From assembly GCA_965199105.1 (NCBI GenBank), contig CBDAQO010000002.1:4092001-4156000 (forward strand): a stretch of DNA of 64,000 nucleotides, written 5' to 3'. The DNA is from LMUY01 sp965199105 (GTDB lineage Bacteria > Pseudomonadota > Alphaproteobacteria > Acetobacterales > Acetobacteraceae). The first letter of the stretch is position 1. The number at the start of each line of letters is the position of its first letter. The position numbers and the translations under genes were made by a program. Below are positions 16,249-26,061 of this stretch, in pieces. The notes under the pieces were generated by a model that did no database searches, had not been told where the DNA came from, and worked only from the letters and a program-made list of their open reading frames with translations.

Positions 16249-17241
16249 ATGACCCAGCAAGCGGAGCAGCTCCCAGAACGTTGCGAATTGCACCACCGGG
16301 TGTTCACCACCCTCGGCGGCGTGCGGTTCCACCGTGCGGCACAGGATGGCTGCCCGGTGATGGCGGTCACCCTAGGCGCCCGGGAAGCCTCCATACCGCT
16401 GAAGTCGCTGCGACGCGAGTTCGACATCGCCGACCAATCCCACGACGGCATGATGCTGGAGTTGGTGGGCCGCTCGCTCGACTACGTCCTCTCGCTGCAA
16501 CCCGGCGACCGCTTTCCGCCCGAACTGCTCACCGGCGACGCCAGTTGGCGGCCGACGCGCAACCACGTGCGGGTGGCGGCCACCCGGTTGGGGCTCGATC
16601 TGGTGTGCTGGCTCGCTCCGTCCAGCCGCTGGGCGCGGGCGCAGCGCGACGTGGAGACGCTGCTGCGGCTGGCGGACAACGCGGCGTTCCAGGCCGACGT
16701 GGAGGCGATGGCCGGGCACTGCGCCGAACAGCTCGGCATGGCGGGGCCGGATTGGGTGCTGCAGACGCTGGAGGACCTGTCGCGCGAACTCTCCTTCATC
16801 GAGGCGCTGCGCGACAGCTTGATGATGCGGGTGGAGCGGCTCACCGCCCGCCTGCTCCGGTTGCGGCCGGGCCGGGCTGCGGTCGGGCGGCAGGCGGAAA
16901 CCGTGGTCCAGGTCGGCCGGCTGGGCACGCTGGCCGAAAAGCAGTTGCGCAGCCGGTTCGACGACGTGGACGCGCAGACCCGGCAAGTCGCCACCATGCT
17001 GAACGACGTGGACGCCCAGCGCGGCTTCATCCGCAGCAACCGGGATTGGCTGTATCGCAGCGAGCGCGCCTGGCAGCCGTTGCTGGACCAGTGGGACGAC
17101 GTGCGGGAGGACGTTCCGGCCGAGCTGATGGAGCTGCTCACCCACACCTACCAGTTCCTGGCGCCGCGCTTCATGCCGACCATGGAGTGGGGCCAGCAAC
17201 GGCGCGGGCGTGCGCCGGGGCCGGCTGCGGTGGCATGGTAG
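16249..17241 (+). CDS. Conserved-looking hypothetical protein with helical C-terminal half
   Basis: Protein of 330 residues; family not recognised. Start chosen at MTQQAEQLP because AAGGCGA precedes it; a GTG 21 bases earlier is open too. No signal peptide or membrane segment. The N-terminal 100 residues look globular (HHRVFTTLGGVRFHR, MLELVGRSLDYVLSL, PGDRFPPELLTGDASW). Residues from about 150 on are rich in Glu, Arg, Leu and Gln and probably form long helices, including GRLGTLAEKQLRSRFDDVDA. The gene is divergent from the DUF3253/ABC exporter operon and is followed on its strand by an HTH-containing gene. Confidence 0.65.
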   Translation: MTQQAEQLPERCELHHRVFTTLGGVRFHRAAQDGCPVMAVTLGAREASIPLKSLRREFDIADQSHDGMMLELVGRSLDYVLSLQPGDRFPPELLTGDASWRPTRNHVRVAATRLGLDLVCWLAPSSRWARAQRDVETLLRLADNAAFQADVEAMAGHCAEQLGMAGPDWVLQTLEDLSRELSFIEALRDSLMMRVERLTARLLRLRPGRAAVGRQAETVVQVGRLGTLAEKQLRSRFDDVDAQTRQVATMLNDVDAQRGFIRSNRDWLYRSERAWQPLLDQWDDVREDVPAELMELLTHTYQFLAPRFMPTMEWGQQRRGRAPGPAAVAW

Positions 17242-17349
17242 CGGCCCGGTCGCGCCGGCAAAATAAGGGGTGGCGCGGCGCGTATCATGCGGTTAGACGT
17301 TGTTCATGCTGTGTTCCGATCTCCTCCGGAGCACTCGGGTGGGCACTGG

Positions 17350-17898
17350 ATGATGGGAATGGGGGCAGGCGCGATGCGGCGGATTGGCAAGGCGGATCAT
17401 GCCGCCATCCTGCACAAGGTGGACGTGGAGCGGCGCAAGGTGGCGGAGGTGGCGGCAGAGTATGGCTGCACGCCGGCCAACATCTACGCGCTGCTGAGCA
17501 AGCTACGCCGGGCCGCACCCGAGCCGGTGGTGGCACCCGAGCCGGCGCCGGAGCCGGTCCCGGCGGTGGCGGCCGTGGCGGTTGACGCCGACCTGTTCGC
17601 GGTCGCAGCCCCTGCACCGCAAGCGCCCGCGCCGCGGCCGAACGTGAGCGCGACCGTGACCGAGCTGCCGCGGCGGGGAGTGGCCAAGGACGGCGTCGGG
17701 GCGGCCAAAGCCAAACCGGGCGTGGCGCTGATGATGCGAACCGCGGAGGGCGAGGAGACCTCCACCCCGTTCCGCTCGCTCGATGACCTGCTGTCCGCGG
17801 TGAAGCCGATCCTGCGCGCGGCCGCCCGCAGCCCGGATGCGGTCTGGTTCTGCATCCAGCCGGTCGACCTCGCCGCGCTGGACAGCGACGCCGCCTGA
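17350..17898 (+). CDS. Helix-turn-helix protein with Ala/Pro-rich linker
   Basis: About 182 residues; the start is uncertain among methionines at 17287, 17350, 17353 and 17374. The N-terminal 50 residues, KADHAAILHKVDVERRKVAEV then AAEYGCTPANIYALLSKLRR, form a helix-turn-helix like those of transposase-type or sigma-like DNA-binding domains. An Ala/Pro-rich linker (about 55-105) follows. The C-terminal domain (TPFRSLDDLLSAVKPILRAA, VWFCIQPVDL) is unrecognised. It could be a transcription factor; no transposase catalytic domain or terminal repeats are present. Confidence 0.6.
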   Translation: MMGMGAGAMRRIGKADHAAILHKVDVERRKVAEVAAEYGCTPANIYALLSKLRRAAPEPVVAPEPAPEPVPAVAAVAVDADLFAVAAPAPQAPAPRPNVSATVTELPRRGVAKDGVGAAKAKPGVALMMRTAEGEETSTPFRSLDDLLSAVKPILRAAARSPDAVWFCIQPVDLAALDSDAA

Positions 17899-17914
17899 AC
17901 GCCGCGCCTACAGA

Positions 17915-17951
17915 GCCCTCACCCAACCCTCTCTCATAAGGAGAGGGCTTC
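17915..17951. repeat. REP-like palindrome
   Basis: GCCCTCACCCAA is followed by CCCTCTC (17928-17934) and GAGAGGG (17941-17947) with a 6-base loop, then CTTC. It lies between the convergent HTH and esterase genes and could act as a terminator for either. Confidence 0.65.
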
Positions 17952-17976
17952 ATCCGGGCGGGTGGCGAGGTGCGGG

Positions 17977-19614
17977 CTACAGGGCGCCAGACTGGAAAGC
18001 TTCTAGCAAGAGCAACGGCTCCCACGCGTCGCACTTATGCTCGTTGCCGAACCCGGCGTTGGACGACGGTGTCGGCGGGACGAGCTGGTTGATCAGCTCC
18101 GCGCCTGCCTTGAAGCGGGGCCAAGCGGTGACGCCAGGGCCGTTCGGGTTGCCGGACTTGGCGAAGTTGGTCCAGGCGGCCAGCATCTGCTCGGAAAGCT
18201 GCTGCTCTGCGGGGGTGAACTTGGCTCCCGCCGGGATGCCGGTGCCGATCAGGTTGGCCCAGAGGAACGGCAACTCGGTGCCATGGGTGGCCTCGAGCGG
18301 CAGGAACGGGTCGGTCGGCAACGACAGGACGGCGGAGTTCTCGTCGGCGAACTCGTAGGCGTAGGTCGGCACGCTCGCCGACAGCAATTGATCGAAGCTC
18401 AGGGCGGAACAGGAGAAGGTCGCGTCGGTGAACAGCGTTGCGAACGCGACGTCCAGGCTGGGATAGGCGCTGGCAGGATAGAGCTGGGCCACCAGCCGGA
18501 CGAGCGGTGCGCTGACCACGCTGGCGATCGCGGCGTCATAGCCGGCAGCGGCCAGCGGCGCGCCCTTGAAGTCGAAATCGATCGCCGTGAACAGGCGGCC
18601 TTCGTCGTGGTTGGTCCCCTGCAGCACCGGAACGCGGTTGAACCGGCCGGATGCGATGCTGAGCAGCGGTTGGACTGGCAGGATGGCGGTGCCGACATTG
18701 GGTTGGAACTGGCTGCCCAAGGGTGCGGCCACCGACGAGCTCGGGTTTTCTTGCGCCACGATCGCCGACACCGGCAGCGCGCGCAGGCACTCGGCCACGT
18801 CGGTGCCGCTGCAGCCCACCGCCGTTGCGAACGCCACGCCCTTGGCGTCGGCCGCCGCGAGCGATGGCAAGGTGAAGGCGTAGGAGCCGCTCTCGATGAT
18901 GGCGTGCTCGAACAGGCCGGCCGCGCTCGGCGAGGAGAGCTGGTCGAACACGGACTGGCCGCCCGCCGACTGGCCGAACACGGTGACCTGGTCGGGGTCC
19001 CCGCCGAAGGCGGCCGCGTTGGCCTTGACCCAGCGCAGGGCGGCCTGTTGGTCCATCAGGCCGTAATCGCCGGAGCCGCCGCCGGGGCTTTCCGCATCGA
19101 GCGCCGGGTCGGCGAGGAAGCCCAGATAGCCCAGCCGGTAGTTGATGGTGACGACGATCACGCCGTTCTGCACCAGGGCCGAGCCGTTATACGTGTCCCC
19201 GGTGCCGCTCTTGAACGCGCCGCCGTGGAACCAGACCATGACCGGCAGCGCCGTGCCGCCGGAGCTCGGGGCGTAGACGTTGAGGAAGAGGCAGTTCTCG
19301 TTCAGGCTTGCTCCACCGAGCGGGCCGGCGGGTTGCGCGCAGATCGGTGGCAGGGTGTTGGCCTGCAGCACGCCGGACCAGGTTGCGGGTTGCGGCGCCT
19401 TCCAGCGCAGCGGCCCGGTGGGCGGGGCGGCGTAGGGGATCCCGAGATATTCGTTGGTGCTCGCGGTCGAAACGCCCTGGACCACGCCACCGGGGATGCC
19501 CTGGACCAATCCACCGGTCGTATTGACGGTCAAACTGGCCGCCGAAGCGCTGCTCGCGCCATACACGAGCACTCCAGCCATGGCCAAACCGGCGAGACTA
19601 TTTCGCTTTTCCAC
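17977..19614 (-). CDS. Secreted type-B carboxylesterase/lipase
   Basis: Protein of 545 residues with a signal peptide (MEKRNSLAGL... ASSASA-A). It is an alpha/beta hydrolase of the carboxylesterase B family. The nucleophile is S216 in FGQSAGG, the acid probably E338 in NHDEGR, the histidine H444 in THGTELPF, and the oxyanion hole HGGAF (130-134). SLNENCLFLNVYAP and DYGLMDQQAALRWVKANAAAFGGD are family hallmarks. It hydrolyses esters in the periplasm or outside the cell; the substrate is not predictable. It stands alone, upstream of and separate from the RND operon. Confidence 0.9.
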   Translation of the reverse strand: MEKRNSLAGLAMAGVLVYGASSASAASLTVNTTGGLVQGIPGGVVQGVSTASTNEYLGIPYAAPPTGPLRWKAPQPATWSGVLQANTLPPICAQPAGPLGGASLNENCLFLNVYAPSSGGTALPVMVWFHGGAFKSGTGDTYNGSALVQNGVIVVTINYRLGYLGFLADPALDAESPGGGSGDYGLMDQQAALRWVKANAAAFGGDPDQVTVFGQSAGGQSVFDQLSSPSAAGLFEHAIIESGSYAFTLPSLAAADAKGVAFATAVGCSGTDVAECLRALPVSAIVAQENPSSSVAAPLGSQFQPNVGTAILPVQPLLSIASGRFNRVPVLQGTNHDEGRLFTAIDFDFKGAPLAAAGYDAAIASVVSAPLVRLVAQLYPASAYPSLDVAFATLFTDATFSCSALSFDQLLSASVPTYAYEFADENSAVLSLPTDPFLPLEATHGTELPFLWANLIGTGIPAGAKFTPAEQQLSEQMLAAWTNFAKSGNPNGPGVTAWPRFKAGAELINQLVPPTPSSNAGFGNEHKCDAWEPLLLLEAFQSGAL

Positions 19615-19785
19615 GTCGTTTCCCTTTACGTCCGGCTTTAACGCCGTTGTGTTGCATCGAGCGGTCTGCTTGACGAGACTGTCGACACTTTATAACCACA
19701 GCGCAGCGCCGGTGGCGAGACCGAAAATCGCTTAAAATCGCATCGGTGCAGCAACCACCTTGGAAAAGCCGCACCCGCCCGCAGG

Positions 19786-22700
19786 CTACTCCGCCGGCTC
19801 GGCCAGGATGCGCACGCGCTTGCCGCGCGCCAGGCGCTCGAGCGCCAGGTAGACCACGGGCGTGGTGTAGAGCGTGAGGGTCTGGCTCACCAGCAAGCCG
19901 CCGATCACGCACACGCCGAGCGGCACCTGGTATTCCGACCCGGTGCCGGAGGCCAGCGCCAGCGGCACCGCACCGAGCAGCGAGGCCAGCGTGGTCATGA
20001 TGATCGGGCGGAAGCGCTCGAGGCAGGCGGAATGGATCGCCTGCTCCGGCGACATCCCGTGCTCGCGCTCCGCCTCGAGCGCGAAATCCACCAGCATGAT
20101 GGCGTTCTTCTTCACGATGCCCATCAGCAGGATGATGCCAATGATGGACAGCAGCGACAGATCCGACCCGGTGACGATGATGGCGAGCAGCGCGCCCAGG
20201 CCGGCCGAGGGCAGCGTGGAGAGGATGGTCAACGGGTGTAGCAGGCTCTCGTAGAGCACGCCGAGCACGATGTAGATGGTCAGCAGCGCGGCGGCGAGCA
20301 GCATCGGCTCCGAGCCCAGCGCCTTCTGCAGGAACTGCGCGTTGCCGGCAAACCCGGTGCGCACCCCGGCCGGCATGCGCAAGGCGAGCGCGGTCTGCTG
20401 CACCAGGTCGGTGGCCGACCCGAGCGACATGCCGGGTGCGAGGTTGAAGCTGAGCGAAGCGGCGGGGAACTGGCCCTCATGGGTGATCTGCAGCGGCGCC
20501 GTGCCCCGCTCGAAATGCGCCACCGCCGAGAGCGGCACCTGCTGCGCGTTGGGCGCGCCGACATAGACGGTGTCGAGCATGGAGGGGTCGGCCTGCAACG
20601 CCGGGTCGGCCTCGAGCACGACGGTGTACTGGTTGCGGTCGGTGTAGATCGTGGAGATCTGGCGCTGCGCGAAGGCGTTGTTCAGCGCGTTGTCGATGGC
20701 GGTGGTGGAGAGCCCGAGCCGGGCCGCGGCGTCGGTGTCGATCACCACGTTGGCTTGCGGGCCGGGATGGTCCTGGTCGCTGGTGACGTCGGTCAGGCCC
20801 GGCACCCGCTCGAGCGCGGCCTGCATGCGCTGCGCCCAGAACCGCAGCTCGCTGAGGTCGGCGTCCAGCAGCACGAACTGGAACTGGCTGCCGCCGGAGC
20901 GCCCGCCGCCGCGCAAATCCTGCGCTGAGAACAGGAAGGTGCGCACGTCGGCCATCGCCTGCAGCTTGGGGCGCAGGCGGCCGATCACCTGCTCGCTGCT
21001 GAGCCCGCGCTCGGCCAGCGGCTTGAGCTGGATGGTAAGGATGCCGCGGTTGAGCGACGCCCAGCCGCTGCTGACGCCCACCACCGAGCTCACGGTGGCG
21101 ACCGCCGGGTCGGCCAGCAGCACCTTCACCACCTGCTGCTGCCGGGCGGACATGGCGGCGAACGAGACCGAGGGGTCGGCGACCGTGCCGCCCTGGATCA
21201 GCCCGGTGTCCTGGATCGGCAGGAAGCCCTTGGGCACCTGGCCGTAGAGCCAGACATTGCCCACCACGGCGCCCAGCGTCAGCGCCAGCATCAGCGCGCG
21301 CCGCCGCAGCGCCCAACCGAGCGAGCGCGCATAGGCCCGCAGCACGCTTTGGAAGCCGCGCTCGATGGCCGCGTCCACCCCCACCCACCAGCGTGGCGGC
21401 GTCACCCGCAGGGCGCTGAACTGGCCGCACATCATCGGCGTGAGCGTGAGCGAGACCACGGCGGAGATGCTGATCGCCATCACCAGCACCATGGAGAACT
21501 CGTGGAACAGCCGCCCGACCAGGCCGCCGAGGAAGATAATCGGGATGAAAACCGCGACCAGCGAGATGGAGATCGACACCACGGTGAAGCCGATCTGGCG
21601 CGCCCCAGCGATGGCGGCGGCCATGGGCGGCAGGCCCATCTCGCTGTGGCGCGCGATGTTCTCGATCATGACGATGGCGTCGTCCACCACGAAGCCGACC
21701 GAGATGGTGAGCGCCATGAGCGAGAAGTTGTCGAGGCTGTAGCCCAGCTTCCACATCATCGCGAGCGTGCCGCCGATGGACAGCGGCACGGTGACGGCGG
21801 CCGCCAGCGTGGGCAGCAGGCGGCGCATGAACAGGAACACCACCATCAGCACCAGCGCCACCGAGATCAGCAGCGCACGCTGCACGTCGCGCACGCTGGC
21901 GCGGATGGTGGAGGTGCGGTCCGAGGTGATGGAGACGTGGATGTCGGGCGGCATCCATTGCAGCAGATGCGGCAGCTCGGCCTTGATGCGGTCGGTGGTG
22001 GCGATGACGTTGGCGCCGGCGCTCTTGGTCACCGTCATCAGGATCGCCGGCGTCGCCCCGTCCCACGCCGCCAGCCGGGAGTTGGCCACGCCGTCCACCA
22101 CGGTGGCGACGTCGGACAGGCGCAGCGCGGCGCCGTCCTGCGACTTGACCACCAGGCCGGCATAGTCCCGCGCGCGGGTGATCTGGCCGTTGACCGCGAT
22201 GTGCTCGCCCCGCGCCGCGCCGTCGAAGCTGCCGGTGGGCTGCAGCACGTTGGCGTTGCGGATGGCGGTGTAGACGTCCTGCGCCGACAGCGAGGCGGCC
22301 CGCAGCGCGCCCGGGTCGAGCCGGACGCGGACGGCGGGCTTTTCTGCGCCGTTGATCGCCACCTGGCCCACGCCGTCCACCTGCGCCAGGCGCTGGCCCA
22401 GGATGGTGTCCGCCGCGTCGTAGACCTGGGCCGGCGAGCGGGTGTTGGAGGTGAGCGCCAGGGTGATGATGGGGGCTTCGGCCGGGTTGATCTTGCGGTA
22501 GAACGGCCGCGTCGGCAGGTCGGACGGCAGGTCGGGCGTGGCCGCGTTGATCGCCGCCTGCACATCGTGTGCGGCACCCTCGATGTCGCGGTTGATGTCG
22601 AACTGGATGACGATGGCGGTGGAGCCGATCTGCGACGTGGAGGTGACCTCGGTCACGCCGGCGATCTCGCCGAGATGGCGCTCCAGCGGGGCGGCGATGG

Positions 22701-22884
22701 AGGTGGCCATGGTCTCCGGGTCGGCCCCGGGGCGGGCGGCGGAGACGACGATGAACGGGATGTCGACGGTCGGCAGCGGCGCCACGGGCAGGAAGTTGTA
22801 GGCGGTCGCCCCCGCCACGAACAAGCCGAGAGCCAGCAGCAGCGTGCCGACCGGGCGCAGGATGAACGGGGTGGAGAAGTTCAT
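19786..22884 (-). CDS. mdtC: RND multidrug transporter subunit (MdtC-like)
   Basis: Inner-membrane RND pump of 1032 residues. The start overlaps the upstream mdtB stop by ATGA. The N-terminus MNFSTPFILRPVGTLLL is followed by the periplasmic porter domains. The proton-relay aspartates are in VGFVVDDAIVMIEN and the lysine in GIVKKNAIMLVDFALEAE. FRPIIMTTLASLLGAVPLAL is typical of the family. Two consecutive RND genes behind one membrane-fusion gene is the MdtABC arrangement, in which MdtB and MdtC form a heterotrimer that exports bile salts, novobiocin and similar compounds. It is the last gene of the operon. Confidence 0.87.
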   Translation of the reverse strand: MNFSTPFILRPVGTLLLALGLFVAGATAYNFLPVAPLPTVDIPFIVVSAARPGADPETMATSIAAPLERHLGEIAGVTEVTSTSQIGSTAIVIQFDINRDIEGAAHDVQAAINAATPDLPSDLPTRPFYRKINPAEAPIITLALTSNTRSPAQVYDAADTILGQRLAQVDGVGQVAINGAEKPAVRVRLDPGALRAASLSAQDVYTAIRNANVLQPTGSFDGAARGEHIAVNGQITRARDYAGLVVKSQDGAALRLSDVATVVDGVANSRLAAWDGATPAILMTVTKSAGANVIATTDRIKAELPHLLQWMPPDIHVSITSDRTSTIRASVRDVQRALLISVALVLMVVFLFMRRLLPTLAAAVTVPLSIGGTLAMMWKLGYSLDNFSLMALTISVGFVVDDAIVMIENIARHSEMGLPPMAAAIAGARQIGFTVVSISISLVAVFIPIIFLGGLVGRLFHEFSMVLVMAISISAVVSLTLTPMMCGQFSALRVTPPRWWVGVDAAIERGFQSVLRAYARSLGWALRRRALMLALTLGAVVGNVWLYGQVPKGFLPIQDTGLIQGGTVADPSVSFAAMSARQQQVVKVLLADPAVATVSSVVGVSSGWASLNRGILTIQLKPLAERGLSSEQVIGRLRPKLQAMADVRTFLFSAQDLRGGGRSGGSQFQFVLLDADLSELRFWAQRMQAALERVPGLTDVTSDQDHPGPQANVVIDTDAAARLGLSTTAIDNALNNAFAQRQISTIYTDRNQYTVVLEADPALQADPSMLDTVYVGAPNAQQVPLSAVAHFERGTAPLQITHEGQFPAASLSFNLAPGMSLGSATDLVQQTALALRMPAGVRTGFAGNAQFLQKALGSEPMLLAAALLTIYIVLGVLYESLLHPLTILSTLPSAGLGALLAIIVTGSDLSLLSIIGIILLMGIVKKNAIMLVDFALEAEREHGMSPEQAIHSACLERFRPIIMTTLASLLGAVPLALASGTGSEYQVPLGVCVIGGLLVSQTLTLYTTPVVYLALERLARGKRVRILAEPAE

Positions 22885-25800
22885 TCGGCGGCGGCCGGCC
22901 CCATGCGGCGCGGCGCCCAGCGCAGTCGCCAACGCTCGAACGCCAGGTAGATCACCGGGGTGGTGTAGAGCGTCAGCAACTGGCTGAGCAGCAGGCCGCC
23001 CACGATGGTGACGCCCAGGGGAAAGCGCAGCTCCGACCCGGTGCCGTGTTCCAGCGCCAAGGGCAGCGCCCCGAGCAAGGCGGCGGCCGTCGTCATCATG
23101 ATCGGGCGGAACCGCAGCAGGCAGGCCTCCTCGATCGCCTCCGCCGGGGTCAGCCCGCGGTCGCGCTCGGCCTCCACGGCGAAGTCGATCATCATGATGG
23201 CGTTCTTCTTCACGATGCCCATCAGCAGCACGATGCCGACCAGCGCCACCAGCGACAGGTCCAGCCCGAACAGCCGCAGCGCCAGCAGCGCGCCGATGCC
23301 GGCCGAGGGCAGCGTGGACAGGATCGTCACCGGGTGGATGGTGCTCTCATACAGGACGCCGAGCACGATGTAGATCACCACCACGGCGGCCAGGATGAGG
23401 TAGGGCTCGGAGGCGAGCGAGCGCTGGAACTCGGCTGCGTCGCCGCCATAGCTGCCGTTCACCGTCTCGGGCAGGCGCAGCTCGGCCTCGGCCTGCTTCA
23501 CCGCCGCCACCGCCTCCCCGAGCGAGGCGCCGGATGCGAGGTCGAACGAGAGCGTGACGGAGGGGAACTGCTGCTCATGGGTGAGCACCAGCGGCCCGAC
23601 GCCGCGGCTGATCGTGGCCAGCGCGGCCAGCGGCACCAACGATTGCGCCGCGCCGGTGACGGTGGCGCCGCTGGTGGTGCTCTGCCCCTGCGCCGACAGG
23701 ACGCCCGGCACGCGCAGGCGCAGCAGCGACGCCGGGTCCGCCTGCCACGCCGGGTCGGCCTCCAGGATCACGCGGTATTGGTTGTTCTGGGCGAAGATGG
23801 TGCTGATCTGGCGCTGGCCGAAGCCATCGTAGAGCACGTCCTGGATGGTCTGCATCGAGACGCCCAGCCGCTGTGCCGCCGCTCGGTCGACCGTGACCCG
23901 GGTGACCAGGCCCTCGTTCTGCTGGTCGCTGGCGACGTTGCGCAACTGGGGGAGCTGGCGCAGCTTGGCCAGCAGCCGCGGCGCCCAGGTGGCGAGCTCC
24001 GCCGGATCGGTGTCGACCAGGGTGTATTGATACTGCGTGCGGCTGATCTTGGTGCCGATCTGGATGTCCTGCACCGGCTGGGTGAACACGGTGAGGCCGG
24101 GGATGGCGCGCGCCATCGCCTGCAGCCGCGCCTGCACCACGGCCACCGGGTCCCGCTGCCGCCGCGGCTTGAGCGAGATCGTCACCTGCCCGGCATTGGG
24201 CGTGGCGTTCACCAACCCGGCGCCCACGAACGACACCACCTGGTCCACCGCCGGGTCGGCCTGCACGGCGGCGGCGAAGCGGGCCTGCAGCGCGGCCATG
24301 GCGGGCACCGAGATCGCCTGGCTCGCCTCCGTCACCGCCACGATGGCGCCGGTGTCCTGCGCAGGGAGGAAGCCCTTCGGCGCCGCCATATAGAGCAGGA
24401 TGGTGCCGGCCAGCGACGCCGCGGCAAGGCCCAGCACCAGCGGTTGCGCCGAGAACGCCCAGCGCAGGCTGCGCCGGTAGGCAGCCAGGCTACGGCGGAA
24501 CAGCGCCTCGAACCCGCGCGCCAGCCAGCTCGCCCGCTCCTGCCCGATGGGGCGCAGCAACCGGCCACACATCATCGGCGTGAGGGTGAGCGAAACGAGC
24601 GCCGAGACCACCACCGAGATCGCCAGCGTCATGGCGAACTCGTTGAACAGGCGGCCGACCACCCCCGTCATGAACAGCAGCGGGATGAACACCGCCACCA
24701 GCGAGACCGTGAGCGAGACGATGGTGAAGCCGATCTGCTTGGCGCCGCGATAGGCGGCCTGCAGCGGCGACGCCCCGCCCTCGATGAAGCGCACGACGTT
24801 CTCGATCATTACGATCGCATCGTCCACCACGAAGCCGGTCGACACCGTGAGCGCCATCAAGGAGAGGTTATCCAGCGCGAAGCCGAGCAGCGACATGACG
24901 CCAAAGGTGCCGATGAGCGACAGCGGCAGGGCGATCCCCGGGATGACGGTGGCGCGCCAGGAGCCGAGAAAGAGGTAGATCACCGCGATCACCAGCGCGA
25001 TCGCCAGCATCAGGGTGAACTGCACGTCCGCCACCGAGGCGCGGATGGTCTGGGTGCGGTCGGCCACCACGCGCAGGCTGACGCCGGCGGGCAGCGAGCG
25101 CTCGAGCTCGGGCAGCGCGCTCTGGATGTCGGCCACGGTCTGCACGATGTTGGCGCCGGGCTGGCGCTGGATGTCGAGGATGACGGCGGGGCGCCCGTTC
25201 AGCGCCGACAGCACGCGCGTGTTCTCCACCCCGGCCACCACGCTGCCCACGTCCTGCAGCCGCAGCGGGCCGCTATCCTTGTAGCTGATGACGAGGTTGC
25301 GGTAGGCGTCCGGGGTGAGCAGTTGGTCGTTGCTGGCCAGCGCGAAGGATTGCCGGCGCCCGTCGAACCCGCCCTTGGCGCCGTTCACGTTGGCGGCGGC
25401 CACCGCGGTGCGCACGTCCTCCATCGACAGGTTGTAGGCCGCCAGCCGCGCCGGGTCGATGCGCACGCGGATGGCCCGGCGCAACCCGCCCTGCACGGTG
25501 ACCTTGCCCACGCCGTTGATCTGGCTGAGTTTTGGCTGCAGCAGCGTGTCCGCCGCGTCGGCCAGCAGGTCGAGCGGGACGCTGTCGGAGGTGAGCGCCA
25601 GGGTGACGATGGGGGCGTCGGCCGGGTTCACCTTGGAGTAGACCGGCGGGTAGGGCAGCGTGGTCGGCAGGGTGCCGGCGGCGGCGTTGATGGCGGCCTG
25701 CACGTCCTGCGTGGCGCCGTCGAGCGAGCGGGACAGGTTGAACTGCAGCGTGATCTCGCTGTTGCCCTCGCTGCTGGTGCTCTCCATCGAGGCCAGGCCG

Positions 25801-26024
25801 GTGATCTCGCCCAACTGGCGCTCCAGGCTCGCGGTGACCAGCGTGGCCGTCACCTCCGGGCTCGCGCCGGGGAGCTGGGTGGTGATCTGGATGGTGGGGA
25901 AGTCCACCTGCGGCAGCGCCGACACCGGCAGCGCGCTGTAGCCGAGCAGGCCCGCCAGCAGCACCGCTACCGCGAGCAGCCCGGTGGCGATCGGGCGGGC
26001 GATGAACGGAGCCGAGATGTTCAT
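22881..26024 (-). CDS. mdtB: RND multidrug transporter subunit (MdtB-like)
   Basis: RND pump of 1047 residues starting MNISAPFIARPIATGLL. The proton relay is intact (GFVVDDAIVMIENVVRF and GIVKKNAIMMIDFAVEAE). The periplasmic domain shows PGASPEVTATLVTASLERQLGEI and QISTIFAQNNQYRVILEADP. About 12 membrane segments flank two large periplasmic loops. It lies 37 bases after mdtA and overlaps mdtC by 4 bases. As the first of the two RND genes it corresponds to MdtB; the assignment of B versus C rests on gene order. Confidence 0.87.
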   Translation of the reverse strand: MNISAPFIARPIATGLLAVAVLLAGLLGYSALPVSALPQVDFPTIQITTQLPGASPEVTATLVTASLERQLGEITGLASMESTSSEGNSEITLQFNLSRSLDGATQDVQAAINAAAGTLPTTLPYPPVYSKVNPADAPIVTLALTSDSVPLDLLADAADTLLQPKLSQINGVGKVTVQGGLRRAIRVRIDPARLAAYNLSMEDVRTAVAAANVNGAKGGFDGRRQSFALASNDQLLTPDAYRNLVISYKDSGPLRLQDVGSVVAGVENTRVLSALNGRPAVILDIQRQPGANIVQTVADIQSALPELERSLPAGVSLRVVADRTQTIRASVADVQFTLMLAIALVIAVIYLFLGSWRATVIPGIALPLSLIGTFGVMSLLGFALDNLSLMALTVSTGFVVDDAIVMIENVVRFIEGGASPLQAAYRGAKQIGFTIVSLTVSLVAVFIPLLFMTGVVGRLFNEFAMTLAISVVVSALVSLTLTPMMCGRLLRPIGQERASWLARGFEALFRRSLAAYRRSLRWAFSAQPLVLGLAAASLAGTILLYMAAPKGFLPAQDTGAIVAVTEASQAISVPAMAALQARFAAAVQADPAVDQVVSFVGAGLVNATPNAGQVTISLKPRRQRDPVAVVQARLQAMARAIPGLTVFTQPVQDIQIGTKISRTQYQYTLVDTDPAELATWAPRLLAKLRQLPQLRNVASDQQNEGLVTRVTVDRAAAQRLGVSMQTIQDVLYDGFGQRQISTIFAQNNQYRVILEADPAWQADPASLLRLRVPGVLSAQGQSTTSGATVTGAAQSLVPLAALATISRGVGPLVLTHEQQFPSVTLSFDLASGASLGEAVAAVKQAEAELRLPETVNGSYGGDAAEFQRSLASEPYLILAAVVVIYIVLGVLYESTIHPVTILSTLPSAGIGALLALRLFGLDLSLVALVGIVLLMGIVKKNAIMMIDFAVEAERDRGLTPAEAIEEACLLRFRPIMMTTAAALLGALPLALEHGTGSELRFPLGVTIVGGLLLSQLLTLYTTPVIYLAFERWRLRWAPRRMGPAAAE

Positions 26025-26061
26025 GGTGCCGAAACGGCGATGGTGCCAGGCCGTGGCCGGC

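Noticed and set aside
14607..17585. A 992-codon open frame on the plus strand, opposite the ABC exporter, and similar long frames opposite the AceE-like gene (9830-12271), mdtB (23046-26156) and gspD (47029-49212).
   Set aside because: The predicted products are low-complexity His/Gln/Arg/Gly-rich text without motifs. The opposite strand carries clear conserved enzymes. High GC content leaves such shadow frames open.
17350..17898. An insertion-sequence transposase, from the HTH that resembles transposase N-termini.
   Set aside because: There is no DDE or other catalytic domain, no terminal inverted repeats and no target duplication.
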